A stretch of 47,754 bases of DNA, taken from positions 12,517-60,270 of the forward strand of contig DGTM01000035.1 of NCBI GenBank assembly GCA_002394305.1. Reading direction: 5' to 3'. The translations under genes were made by a program, and so were the position numbers. Below are positions 36,957 through 44,988 of the stretch, one piece after another. How positions within the stretch are numbered: the stretch's first letter is position 1; every line of letters starts with the position of its first letter. The notes under the pieces are model-generated. The model had not been told where the DNA came from. It made no database searches and saw only the letters and a program-made list of their open reading frames with translations. Source of the DNA: Prevotellaceae bacterium UBA4336 (GTDB taxonomy: Bacteria > Bacteroidota > Bacteroidia > Bacteroidales > Bacteroidaceae).

Positions 36957-39086
36957 TTAGTAGAGAACCTTCTTGCCGCCAACGATGTAGACACCCTTTT
37001 GCATCTTTTGGATGCGCTGGCCTGCCAGGTCGAAGATTTCGACAGAGGATTCTTCATTCTTCACTCTTAATCCCTCTTTTATAGAGGTTGCCTCGTCGCC
37101 CAGGAAGAATGCCTTCACGCCGGACGAAGGCGCTGTCAGATAAGCACGGTTGGCGTTCACGTAAGGAACGGCCACCTCGCTGTCGACGTAGAAGAAGCCG
37201 ACCTTCTCCCCTTGCTTCTGGAGCACATAGCTGCCAGCCGGAGCGGGAATCCTGCTGTATGTGCCGGTGAGAGCGCCGAAGGTGGGAGCGTCAACAGATG
37301 CCACCTTGCTGCCGGTAAAGGTGTAGGAGCCCTCTGCTGCCTCGAGAACCACGGGCGTGTTGGCAGGAACGGGATTAACGGGAGTAAGGTCGAGGGTGAC
37401 GCCGTCAGAATTGACCTCGACCGTATATGCCTTCACGCCGTCGGGAACAGCTGCATCCATTGGGGCAACAAATGTGGCATAGCCTGCATCCGTGACATCT
37501 ATGGTCACATTCAACGTCTCTTCTGCCTGACCCAGATAGTACAGCTTCACGTCGCTGAGACCTATCCAAGCCGTTGCGGGACAGCCTTCGGTAGTCTTGA
37601 CGCCCAATGTCAGCGTGCCGTCCGTGACAGTCACCGTAAGCAGTTCAGACTGGTAAAGGCGATGGCCCAAGGACCCGTTTGCCTGGTCGGGATTGCCAGG
37701 GAAGAAGTTGTCGCCTACCTTCTTCTGGTGGACATTGGCAATGCTCTCTGTGGCTTCAAGCGAATAGACGGAAGGAAGCTTGACGGTCTTGCCATTGGCA
37801 TATCCTACGGCAAAGATGGCGGCATCACCCTCTGTCTTGTATGCATTGAGGTCTGTCACGTTGAGATTGCCCAAACCTGTAGGAGCATAAAAACCTGTGA
37901 AAAGCACCTGGTATGTTCCGTTGGGAACCTCAATGCCCGTTTGCGAGATGTCAACGCTGGCAGAGCCTTGCACCTGGCAATGACGGTTGAAGCGGTTGAA
38001 GTCATTCCACTGTTCATTGCCGCCGTCTTTAGTGACTACCCAATTCGAGCGCTCGTTGTTGTTCGACATGTCCGGGTTGTTGACCAGGAACGTCACATCA
38101 ACCGGGTTCGTGGCAGAGGCATTGTCCTGAACGTACTGAAGACGCTCCTGGCGAGTGACAACCTGCCAAGTGCTCGCTCCCAAATCAAATGCCCTGAGAA
38201 AATTGTCGACGTCGGCACTCAAGGTTGCAAACTCAGTCTCTATGGTATAGGCATTGGTAACGCCGTCGACATCCACGGGAGTAAACTTCCAGGAGGTGAC
38301 TGGCTTGTTGGTGTCGAAATAGAATCCGTCTCCATTGATGGAATGGTTCTTTGTATAGAACGGGTTAATCTGGTAGCCGCCATCTTCAAGGGCTGTCAGC
38401 TCAAAGTCAAGGCCACGGTCGCCCAACTCGGCACGAGTCGTCCAACATTGCAGCGTCAGGTCGGGATTGAACCTGTTGTTGTTCTGGATCCACAAGCCAC
38501 TCTCTACATTATATAAGTAAACACTTCCTTCCTGGACTTCTGTGCCGACGTACGGACTTGAGAGGACTGACTTCTGAACCTTGGGCACTTCAAGGATTCG
38601 CCATACCGACCATTGGTTAGCGTTCACGACGGAGTTAAAGCCCTGGACCTTTGTATTGTCTCCCGCACGGTTCAGGCCAATGGTGCCTGCGCTGAAATCG
38701 CAAGGAGTACGGTCAGTCGAAGTCATGCGGAAGAAATTCTCGCCAGCCTGGCTGCCGGATTCATCGCCCTTGATGTAGTACTCCACAGGTGTCTCTCCCA
38801 TTGTTACTTCGACCTCCAGTTCCGGACAAGCCTGGATGTAGTTGCCGGTCTTGACGTTCTTCACATAGTAGCAGTCGGCATTCCCTGTCGGCTCAAAGGT
38901 CCACAGACTTCCTACCACTTCGTAGCCAAGGAGCAACTTACCTGTTCCCTTGTCCTGCATGAAAGTGTTGAAATCAGGCTTGCACACAATTGTATATACC
39001 TTGTCAGCACTGAATGTCTGGGCCTTGACAGACGTCAACACAGATGCAAAAAGCACCTGTATCAATAGGAAAAGCTTCTTTTTCAT
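36957..39086 (-). CDS. Secreted lectin-like protein with ricin-like module and sorting tail
   Basis: A 709-residue protein of unknown function, first gene of the sulfatase operon. Signal peptide about 1-22 (MKKKLFLLIQVLFASVLTSV...); ricin-like module about 23-160 (VYTIVCKPD... WTFEPTGNADCYYVKNVKTG NYIQA); a second, related-looking beta region (VYLYNVESGLWIQNN); a galactose-binding-like region around 330-510; a beta domain (DVTDAGYATFVAPMDAAVPD) frequent in Prevotella secreted proteins (about 515-650); and a tail EIFDLAGQRIQKMQKGVYIV from about 678. No catalytic residues seen. The start at 39086 is preferred to the longer frame (39113) because it begins the signal peptide and the TAATTTTG box lies 46 bases upstream. 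Likely a glycan-binding surface protein for the same sulfated substrate. Confidence 0.8.
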   Translation of the reverse strand: MKKKLFLLIQVLFASVLTSVKAQTFSADKVYTIVCKPDFNTFMQDKGTGKLLLGYEVVGSLWTFEPTGNADCYYVKNVKTGNYIQACPELEVEVTMGETPVEYYIKGDESGSQAGENFFRMTSTDRTPCDFSAGTIGLNRAGDNTKVQGFNSVVNANQWSVWRILEVPKVQKSVLSSPYVGTEVQEGSVYLYNVESGLWIQNNNRFNPDLTLQCWTTRAELGDRGLDFELTALEDGGYQINPFYTKNHSINGDGFYFDTNKPVTSWKFTPVDVDGVTNAYTIETEFATLSADVDNFLRAFDLGASTWQVVTRQERLQYVQDNASATNPVDVTFLVNNPDMSNNNERSNWVVTKDGGNEQWNDFNRFNRHCQVQGSASVDISQTGIEVPNGTYQVLFTGFYAPTGLGNLNVTDLNAYKTEGDAAIFAVGYANGKTVKLPSVYSLEATESIANVHQKKVGDNFFPGNPDQANGSLGHRLYQSELLTVTVTDGTLTLGVKTTEGCPATAWIGLSDVKLYYLGQAEETLNVTIDVTDAGYATFVAPMDAAVPDGVKAYTVEVNSDGVTLDLTPVNPVPANTPVVLEAAEGSYTFTGSKVASVDAPTFGALTGTYSRIPAPAGSYVLQKQGEKVGFFYVDSEVAVPYVNANRAYLTAPSSGVKAFFLGDEATSIKEGLRVKNEESSVEIFDLAGQRIQKMQKGVYIVGGKKVLY

Positions 39087-39131
39087 ACGGTTTTTACATT
39101 TGGTTAATAACAATTATACGTTTTTCTGCTG

Positions 39132-39139
39132 CAAAATTA
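39132..39139 (-). promoter_or_regulatory. -7 box of the sulfatase operon
   Basis: TAATTTTG on the minus strand matches TAnnTTTG and predicts a transcript start near 39125, about 39 bases before the first gene. No good TTTG box is seen 19-21 bases further upstream, which would suit a promoter needing an activator. The rest of 39140-39301 is AT-rich with no gene seen. Confidence 0.55.
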
Positions 39140-39301
39140 ACAAGTTTTTGCAACACGAGGAAACGTGTCGGGAAATATATAGTGCCAGTATATGTTATGA
39201 ATGGACATAACATACTGTACATTAGACATGTTCCGACAAATTCAGAACGCCATATTATATAGAGAAAATATATAGGTAATATAACACTATACAAAGCAGT
39301 T

Positions 39302-40978
39302 TCAGGCTGTCTCCTGCTGTCCGATGCTCATAATATCCTGCTCGAACTGCTCTGGATTGATGGAGCTTCCCCTGGTTCGTACGCGGTAATTGAGAACCGT
39401 ATTATACGAGAGATTCAGCACTTTCGCTATTTGCTGATTATCTTTTATCCCCAGTCTGATCAGGGCGAAAATACGCATCGAGGGGGTAAGGAGCGGACCT
39501 CCATCCTGTTTCCTGCATTCCGGTTGTAACAGAGCATTAAAATCGGTAATGAACGTAGGGAACATCGAAACCATCAGCTCGTCGAACCTGTCGAGCTTTT
39601 CCTTCCTGCTGAAGCTTTTCTGCAACTCGCTGATTGCCTTCTGGACCTGCTCGTATTGCGATTTCTTCAGCTTTTGGTCCACCTTGACGGCAAACTCCTC
39701 AAACATATTCGAGAGTTCGCCATTCGATTCGAGAAGCTTCCCGAGGTACTGGTCTTTCAGTTTGTTGGAGTCGCGAAGCAGCATGCTGGTACGGGAAAGC
39801 CGTTCGTTTTCAGCATGAAGACGGCTGTTCTCGCTGTTTGCCTTCTCTATCATTTCGTGATAGTTCTTCAGCAGCATCCGGTTTTTCTCGTAGCGGAAGA
39901 GGACGAACAGGATGTAGAGGAGGAAGAGGAAGACGATGATGACAAGAAAGAAGGTAAGGATGGCATTATGCCGGGACCTCTCCTTCGATATGTCGGGGAT
40001 GATTCTGTCGACGTGCGTTATCTGGGAACGCATGCCGTAGAACTCGCCGTTCTCTATGGCGATGTTCGCGTATTTTCCGGCGCTGACGGTCTGGTGGTAC
40101 TGCCTGAACAAGTGCTCCGTCAGGTCGATGATAGCGATGGAGGAGTTTTGGGCGTTCAGTATGTCGTTCTTCGTGGCTTCGATATAATAGCGTGTCGCCT
40201 GCTCGTGCTTGCCCTGATGCTTGAAACACTTGCCCAGAGAGGCGTTGGCAAGGGTATAGAGGACGTTGTCGTCCGGGCTGATGTACTTCAGCGCCTCCTG
40301 GAAATAGCGCTGTGCCACGTCGTACTGCTGGCGGCGTCCGTATATCCTTCCCTGGATGAAGTTCTTCACGCCCTCGTCGGCCACATAGTCCAGACTCTTC
40401 GTGAACATGTCTATGCCAAGGCTGTTGTAGCGCTTGGCGTTGACGGAGTCGCCCACATAGACGGCCAGCCGCTGGTAGGTGATGCCGTAGTAGAAGTAGT
40501 ACAGGCCCTGTATGCTGTCGTTCACGCCGGGGAACTCCAGGTCGACGGAGCCAAGCATGTCCAGGGCTTCGACAAAGAGGCATGCTTGTGCCAGGGAGAA
40601 GCTGGAGAGGATACGCGACTCGGCCTTCAGGTTGCCGTCGCCGATGATGTCGGAGAGGATTCGCAGTTTTCGGGAGAACTGGCTGGCATAGTCGTACGAG
40701 AACATCTGCGCCTTCCGCAGCATTCGGCGGTTGACGGCGTAGCGGAAGGCATTGTCATAGTCGGTATGCTTATGGAGCTGCAGCATCACTGAGTCCATCT
40801 CGTGCCTGAGACTGTCGCGAAAGAAGAGCCGCTTCTCTATGAGGCTGTTCAGGACGCTCAGCTCGCGGCTGTTTCCGTCGCTCAGTTCCGTCCCACGCTC
40901 CCGGGTGAGGAACAGGTAGGCTCCAAACAGGATCAGAATGACCGTAAGGACTCCTATATGTCGGTTTTTTTTGCTCAT
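39302..40978 (-). CDS. Membrane-anchored TPR and helix-turn-helix regulator (DUF6377-like)
   Basis: A 558-residue putative sensor-regulator. Transmembrane helix near the N-terminus (about 7-24), a long all-helical TPR-type region (about 40-335, periplasmic by topology), a second transmembrane helix (about 338-360; ILTFFLVIIVFLFLLYILF), a coiled coil (365-430) and a C-terminal LuxR-like helix-turn-helix (about 494-537; SMRIFALIRLGIKDNQQIAK then VLNLSYNTVLNYRVRTR). This architecture fits the DUF6377 family of Bacteroidetes, whose members often neighbour polysaccharide-utilisation genes. It would read a periplasmic signal and bind DNA in the cytoplasm. It lies 215 bases upstream of the sulfatase operon on the same strand and is its obvious candidate activator. 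The longer frame to 41113 is rejected because a TAACTTTG box (41041-41048) lies inside it. Confidence 0.85.
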   Translation of the reverse strand: MSKKNRHIGVLTVILILFGAYLFLTRERGTELSDGNSRELSVLNSLIEKRLFFRDSLRHEMDSVMLQLHKHTDYDNAFRYAVNRRMLRKAQMFSYDYASQFSRKLRILSDIIGDGNLKAESRILSSFSLAQACLFVEALDMLGSVDLEFPGVNDSIQGLYYFYYGITYQRLAVYVGDSVNAKRYNSLGIDMFTKSLDYVADEGVKNFIQGRIYGRRQQYDVAQRYFQEALKYISPDDNVLYTLANASLGKCFKHQGKHEQATRYYIEATKNDILNAQNSSIAIIDLTEHLFRQYHQTVSAGKYANIAIENGEFYGMRSQITHVDRIIPDISKERSRHNAILTFFLVIIVFLFLLYILFVLFRYEKNRMLLKNYHEMIEKANSENSRLHAENERLSRTSMLLRDSNKLKDQYLGKLLESNGELSNMFEEFAVKVDQKLKKSQYEQVQKAISELQKSFSRKEKLDRFDELMVSMFPTFITDFNALLQPECRKQDGGPLLTPSMRIFALIRLGIKDNQQIAKVLNLSYNTVLNYRVRTRGSSINPEQFEQDIMSIGQQETA

Positions 40979-41040
40979 GACGGCTGCGGATGGTTCTGTT
41001 TCGGGTATCAGAAAATGCTCTGACCGATGACTTCCGCAGG

Positions 41041-41048
41041 CAAAGTTA
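41041..41048 (-). promoter_or_regulatory. -7 box of the TPR/HTH regulator
   Basis: TAACTTTG on the minus strand. It gives a leader of about 55 bases before the ATG at 40978. A TTTG on the same strand (41073-41076) is 24 bases upstream, a looser spacing than seen for purM and GH92. Confidence 0.5.
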
Positions 41049-41102
41049 CAGAATCTTTTTGAATTAATCCCCCAAACCTGCCCTTTTTCACGATTTTCTT
41101 CG

Positions 41103-41110
41103 TACCTTTG
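41103..41110 (+). promoter_or_regulatory. -7 box of the DUF1846 gene
   Basis: TACCTTTG at 41103-41110 predicts a transcript start near 41117, 24 bases before the ATG at 41141. AGGAGG at 41130-41135 is an unusually strong ribosome site for this phylum. Confidence 0.6.
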
Positions 41111-41140
41111 CACGCGGAAAACACCAAAAGGAGGTAAAAG

Positions 41141-42604
41141 ATGAAGTACGGATTCGACAACGACAAATACATTTCCATCCAGTCACAGCACATTCAGGAG
41201 CGCATCGCTCAGTTCTCGGGAAAGCTTTATCTGGAGCTGGGCGGCAAGCTCTTCGACGACTATCATGCCTGTCGCGTGCTGCCGGGATTCCAGCCGGACA
41301 GCAAGCTGCGTATGTTCCAGCAACTCAGCGCCTCGGCGGAAATCGTGATTGTCATCAGTGCGCTGGACATCGAGAAGAACAAGGTGCGGCAGGACCTGGG
41401 CATCACCTACGACGAGGACGTGCTGCGCCTGCGCTCGGAGTTCCAGAACCGCGGCTTCCTGGTGAGCGGAGTGGTCATCACGCACTACAACGGACAGAGC
41501 AGCGCCGCCACCTACCGCCGCCGTCTGGAGAGCCTCGGCATCCGTGCCTACTACCACTATACCATCGAGGGCTACCCGAACAACGTGCAGCTGATTGACT
41601 CGGAAGAGGGCTTCGGACGCAACGACTACGTGGAGACCTCGCGGCCGCTCGTCATCGTCACGGCCCCTGGCCCCGGCAGCGGCAAGATGGCTGTCTGCCT
41701 GAGCCAGCTCTACCAGGAGCACAAGCGTGGCGTGGAGGCGGGCTATGCGAAGTTCGAGACCTTCCCCGTCTGGAACCTGCCCCTGAAGCATCCCGTCAAC
41801 ATTGCCTACGAGGCGGCTACGGCCGACCTGGGCGACGTGAACATGATCGACCCCTTCCACATGGATGCCTACAACGAAGTGGCCATCAACTACAACCGCG
41901 ACGTGGAGATATTCCCCGTGCTCAACGCGCTCTTCGACGGCATCTACGGCGAGTGCCCCTACAAGTCTCCCACCGATATGGGCGTGAACATGGTGGGCTT
42001 CTGCATCTGCGACGACGACGTCTGCCAGCAGGCCGGGAAGGACGAGGTAATCCGCCGCTACTACACAGCCCTGAACCAGATGGCCCTGGGAGCCCTCAAC
42101 GACCAGGAGGTGAACAAGATTTCGCTGCTGCTGAAGCAGGCCAAAATCAGCACGGACGACCGCCGCGTCACCGTCGAGGCACGCCTCAGGAAGGAAGAGT
42201 CGGGCGTTCCGTCGTCGGCCATCGAGCTGGAGGACGGCACCATCATCACGGCTGCCTCGTCGCCTCTGCTCGGCACGTCGGCATCGCTCCTGCTCAACGC
42301 CACCAAGCACCTGGCAGGCATCGACCACAAGCTGAAGCTCATCTCGCAGGACTTCATCGAGCCCATCCAGCGCACCAAGATTGAATACCTGGGCGGACAC
42401 AACCCGCGTTTGCACACCGACGAGGTGCTCGTGGCACTCTCGGTGCTGAGCCGCCAGGACGAGAACTGCCGCCGGGCCCTGGCCCAACTGCCCGCCTTGG
42501 CCGGCCTGCAGGCACACGCCACCATCATGCTCGGCGAGGTGGACCGCAAAATCTTCAAGAAGCTTGGCGTGGACCTCACTTGCGACCCCGTCAAGAAGAA
42601 CTGA
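41141..42604 (+). CDS. DUF1846 family P-loop protein
   Basis: A 487-residue cytoplasmic protein of the DUF1846 family, whose members form hexamers and contain a nucleotide-binding P-loop-like region; cellular function is not established. Visible features are the N-terminal MKYGFDNDKYISIQSQHI and DDYHACRVLPGFQPDSK region, the glycine-rich TAPGPGSGKM loop (about 183-192), IDPFHMDAYNEVAINYNRD (about 239-257) and a conserved GGHNPRLHTDEVL near the C-terminus. Length is normal. It starts from its own promoter, divergent from the TPR/HTH regulator, with AGGAGG 5 bases upstream of the ATG. No operon partner. Confidence 0.93.
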   Translation: MKYGFDNDKYISIQSQHIQERIAQFSGKLYLELGGKLFDDYHACRVLPGFQPDSKLRMFQQLSASAEIVIVISALDIEKNKVRQDLGITYDEDVLRLRSEFQNRGFLVSGVVITHYNGQSSAATYRRRLESLGIRAYYHYTIEGYPNNVQLIDSEEGFGRNDYVETSRPLVIVTAPGPGSGKMAVCLSQLYQEHKRGVEAGYAKFETFPVWNLPLKHPVNIAYEAATADLGDVNMIDPFHMDAYNEVAINYNRDVEIFPVLNALFDGIYGECPYKSPTDMGVNMVGFCICDDDVCQQAGKDEVIRRYYTALNQMALGALNDQEVNKISLLLKQAKISTDDRRVTVEARLRKEESGVPSSAIELEDGTIITAASSPLLGTSASLLLNATKHLAGIDHKLKLISQDFIEPIQRTKIEYLGGHNPRLHTDEVLVALSVLSRQDENCRRALAQLPALAGLQAHATIMLGEVDRKIFKKLGVDLTCDPVKKN

Positions 42605-42655
42605 CACAACTTCCTGCCTTCAGGATTAAAACTTCCCCGCCCACAGACAAAAACA

Positions 42656-42734
42656 ATTTCCAAGCCTTTGAAATAAATTTCAGAGGCTTGGAAATATATT
42701 TTAGTGGCTTGGAAATATATTTCCGTGCCACTAA
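42656..42734. repeat. Two consecutive AT-rich palindromes, probable convergent terminator region
   Basis: The first palindrome pairs 42656-42674 with 42677-42695 (18 of 19 positions, 2-base loop; arm ATTTCCAAGCCTTTGAAAT). The second spans 42701-42734 and is symmetrical around GGAAATATATTTCC with TTAGTGGC/GCCACTAA ends. The two share GGCTTGGAAATATATTT. They sit between converging genes (DUF1846 and the beta-barrel). On the minus strand the first stem is followed by TGTTTTTG, which suits a terminator. Confidence 0.8.
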
Positions 42735-42762
42735 AAAAGTTTTGTTCCGCGGGGTGTCGGAA

Positions 42763-43593
42763 TCAGTAGCGGTACGCCACGCCGATGGTACCGTAGATGG
42801 GATACATACGGAAGGAGATGGCCTCGAAGCTCGGGCTCCAGATGTCGGTCAGGCCCCAGTCGAGCTTGGCGAACACGTTCATGTGCCGGAGGGCTTTCCA
42901 GTCGGCGCCCAGCTCGATGCCCACGTTGAGGGGCACCATGTGGTCGGCGAAGTCGTCGGGATAGGGCGTGGGGTTCTCGCGCGTCATGAGTATCTTGTTG
43001 CCCACCGGCGTGTCCTCGCGCAGATAGCCCACGCCGTCGCTGTTGTCGTAGACCTCGCCCGTGAACGTCTGCTTGAAGTAGTAGCTCATGTAGGGGCCCA
43101 GGTTGATGTTCCACCGCGGGCTGACGCGGAAGGTGACAAGCAGGGGCAGGGTGACGCCCCACATCTGTGTGTTGGTGACGTTGGTGCCGGTGAAGTAGCC
43201 CTTCGTGATTTCGCCTTCCGTCTCGAGCCACACGTAGTAGTTCTTCACGTCGGCGCTGGTGTGGAAGCCTTCCCAGAAGAAGTGCGCACCAAGGCTTACG
43301 CCCCACCGCTTGCTCAGCATGCGGTAGCCGTCGATGCCGAGCGAGATGCCTCCGCGAGGGCTGAACTCGTTGATTTTCCTTATCTCGGCAGGCAGGGGCA
43401 CAGGCGAAGTGCCGCCGATGACGTAGCCTGCGCGGACGATGAAGCCGCCCGACTTGAGGCCGGCCGTGGGTCCCCAGTTCTGCCAGGACGCCTCCCTTTC
43501 GCTCTTGCCCTCCTGCGAGGGGGAGTCTTGCCGGGCTTCAGTGGATAATGTCAGGAAGAAAAGCGATGCAAAGATATATATTATGCGTTTCAT
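42763..43593 (-). CDS. Outer-membrane beta-barrel protein
   Basis: A 276-residue protein with a signal peptide (about 1-20) followed by alternating aromatic and polar beta-strands and a C-terminal strand ending in YRY, as in PorT/OmpW-sized Bacteroidetes barrels. It probably has 8-10 strands (for example GLKSGGFIVRAGYVIGG, WGVSLGAHFFWEGF, WNINLGPYMSYYF). Residues just after the signal peptide (QDSPSQEGKSEREAS) are low-complexity and coded by GC-rich sequence recalling the palindromic elements. It follows the PCMD lipoprotein gene on the same strand, a pairing often seen in Bacteroidales, and the two may work together at the cell surface. Confidence 0.82.
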   Translation of the reverse strand: MKRIIYIFASLFFLTLSTEARQDSPSQEGKSEREASWQNWGPTAGLKSGGFIVRAGYVIGGTSPVPLPAEIRKINEFSPRGGISLGIDGYRMLSKRWGVSLGAHFFWEGFHTSADVKNYYVWLETEGEITKGYFTGTNVTNTQMWGVTLPLLVTFRVSPRWNINLGPYMSYYFKQTFTGEVYDNSDGVGYLREDTPVGNKILMTRENPTPYPDDFADHMVPLNVGIELGADWKALRHMNVFAKLDWGLTDIWSPSFEAISFRMYPIYGTIGVAYRY

Positions 43594-43602
43594 GTTGGTG
43601 AA

Positions 43603-43663
43603 TCGGGATTTGAATTAGGGAATAGGGATTAGGGGATTAGGGGATTAGGGATTAGGGGATTAG
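43603..43663. repeat. GGGGATTAG-type short tandem repeat
   Basis: About six units of GGGATTAG or GGGGATTAG (8-9 bp) fill the gap between the PCMD stop and the beta-barrel start; the last unit overlaps the PCMD stop codon (43660-43662). Mixed 8 and 9 bp lengths suggest slippage. Confidence 0.85.
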
Positions 43664-44871
43664 TCGCAGAAGAGGCGGAGTTTGTCGATATAGAGCTTGC
43701 TGCCGACGGCTCCCATGAAGAAACCGCCCTGCCAGCTGCTGGCGATGCTGAAGACCAGGCTGTAGCCCTTGTTCTTCAGGATGGTCTCGTCCGGCTCCTC
43801 GGAGTAGGTGATGGGTATGGTTATCTCCTGCCACTGGTCGGTCAGGCCGTGGATGGGCGTGCCGGAGAGCTTGTCGCTGCCGTCGGCATTGTAGTTGTGG
43901 GGCAGACGTCCCTTGCCTATGATGTAGGGGTTGGTCAGCACGTCGTCGCCGTCAATCTGCACCTTTGCCCCCAAGGGGTCCTCGTTGCGGTAGAGCACGA
44001 CATAGATGTCGGGTTCGTCCACGATGCCCTCCACGGGGTTGGCGGCAACGTCCTGGAAGAAGCTTCCGGGCTCGTAGCGCACCCAGACGCGCATCTGCTC
44101 GGGCTTGCTGGTAAAGGGCGAACCCATCAGCGTTGCCTTGCGGGCATCCTTCAGGGCGTTGCTCACGTCGAAGATGCCATTGAACATCGAGCCGGAGGCA
44201 AGGCGCATGTTCACCATCTTGCCGAACGGACCGGTGTCGCAAGTCTCGAGCTTCACGCAGGCACTGCCGTCGGGACCGCCCCCTGCCACGGGTGTCGAAG
44301 GGTATTCCATCGGCTGGGCCGACGACTTGCTTATCTTGAAGCCGGGGTTGCCGTTCTTCCACATGCCGTCGGTGAAGACGTCGCAGGCCTTCCAGACATA
44401 GTACTTACCCGAGGCATCGAGCTCGTACTCCTCGAAGTCGAAGGACAGGTTGCCCTCGCTCGGTTTGTCGTGCTTCACCGTCAAGCGATAGGTGCGGCTC
44501 CACATCTTGTCCTCCGAGACGATGCGGAACCTGCGCTCCTTCTCCTCGGACAAGTCGACGGGCGACCCGTTGACGAAGGGCTCCTCGCCGCCTCCGACCT
44601 TCGTCAGGAAGGCAGAAGCGCCCTGCGTCAGGCGGAGCGTGACGGGGACGAGGCCCACATCTGCATAGCTGCGGATGTTGAACGTAATGATGCTGTCTGC
44701 CGGAATGACTGCCTGCAGCGTGTCATAGTCGTGGAAGAAGCATTCGGTAGGACGGTCAAGATGAAGCGAGATGGCTTCGATGTCGCACTCCGTGTTCGGC
44801 TCTTCCTTCTGGATGCACGAGGCCACAAGGAATGGAACAGAGGCGAGTGCCGCAATTTCTGTTAATTTCAT
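43660..44871 (-). CDS. PCMD domain surface lipoprotein
   Basis: A 403-residue lipoprotein whose C-terminal half matches the PCMD (putative carbohydrate metabolism) domain, a beta-sandwich of unknown activity found in Bacteroidales. The lipobox is FLVASC with Cys19. The residues right after it, IQKEEP, resemble the lipoprotein export signal (QKDDE-like) that directs lipoproteins to the outer face of the outer membrane in Bacteroidetes. The N-terminal half (about 25-145) looks like a beta-sandwich linker domain. The PCMD part includes NGNPGFKISKSSAQP, AGGGPDGSACVKLET and a final YIDKLRLFCD strand. Probably co-transcribed with the downstream beta-barrel gene. Confidence 0.88.
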   Translation of the reverse strand: MKLTEIAALASVPFLVASCIQKEEPNTECDIEAISLHLDRPTECFFHDYDTLQAVIPADSIITFNIRSYADVGLVPVTLRLTQGASAFLTKVGGGEEPFVNGSPVDLSEEKERRFRIVSEDKMWSRTYRLTVKHDKPSEGNLSFDFEEYELDASGKYYVWKACDVFTDGMWKNGNPGFKISKSSAQPMEYPSTPVAGGGPDGSACVKLETCDTGPFGKMVNMRLASGSMFNGIFDVSNALKDARKATLMGSPFTSKPEQMRVWVRYEPGSFFQDVAANPVEGIVDEPDIYVVLYRNEDPLGAKVQIDGDDVLTNPYIIGKGRLPHNYNADGSDKLSGTPIHGLTDQWQEITIPITYSEEPDETILKNKGYSLVFSIASSWQGGFFMGAVGSKLYIDKLRLFCD

Positions 44872-44902
44872 AATAATGGGTTACTTTTTCTGTTTCTGGG
44901 CG

Positions 44903-44910
44903 CAAAGGTA
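44903..44910 (-). promoter_or_regulatory. -7 box of the PCMD lipoprotein gene
   Basis: TACCTTTG on the minus strand, about 25 bases before the predicted short leader ends at ATG 44871. No TTTG box is evident at the usual spacing. The rest of 44911-44988 holds nothing that I recognise. Confidence 0.55.
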
Positions 44911-44988
44911 CGTTTTTTTCCCATTACTATAGCCTCTTTTTCGGTATTATTGTGAGAAAATACCGTTTTTACGCAGTCTTTCCGCCAT

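Noticed and set aside
43484..43526. Palindromic-element arm after the signal peptide of the beta-barrel protein (SPSQEGKSEREAS)
   Set aside because: Similar in flavour to the PyrF insert, but the nucleotide match is too degenerate to claim.
43569..43576. TATCTTTG promoter box on the minus strand for the beta-barrel gene
   Set aside because: It lies inside the coding sequence (codons 6-8 of the signal peptide), so it is a chance match.
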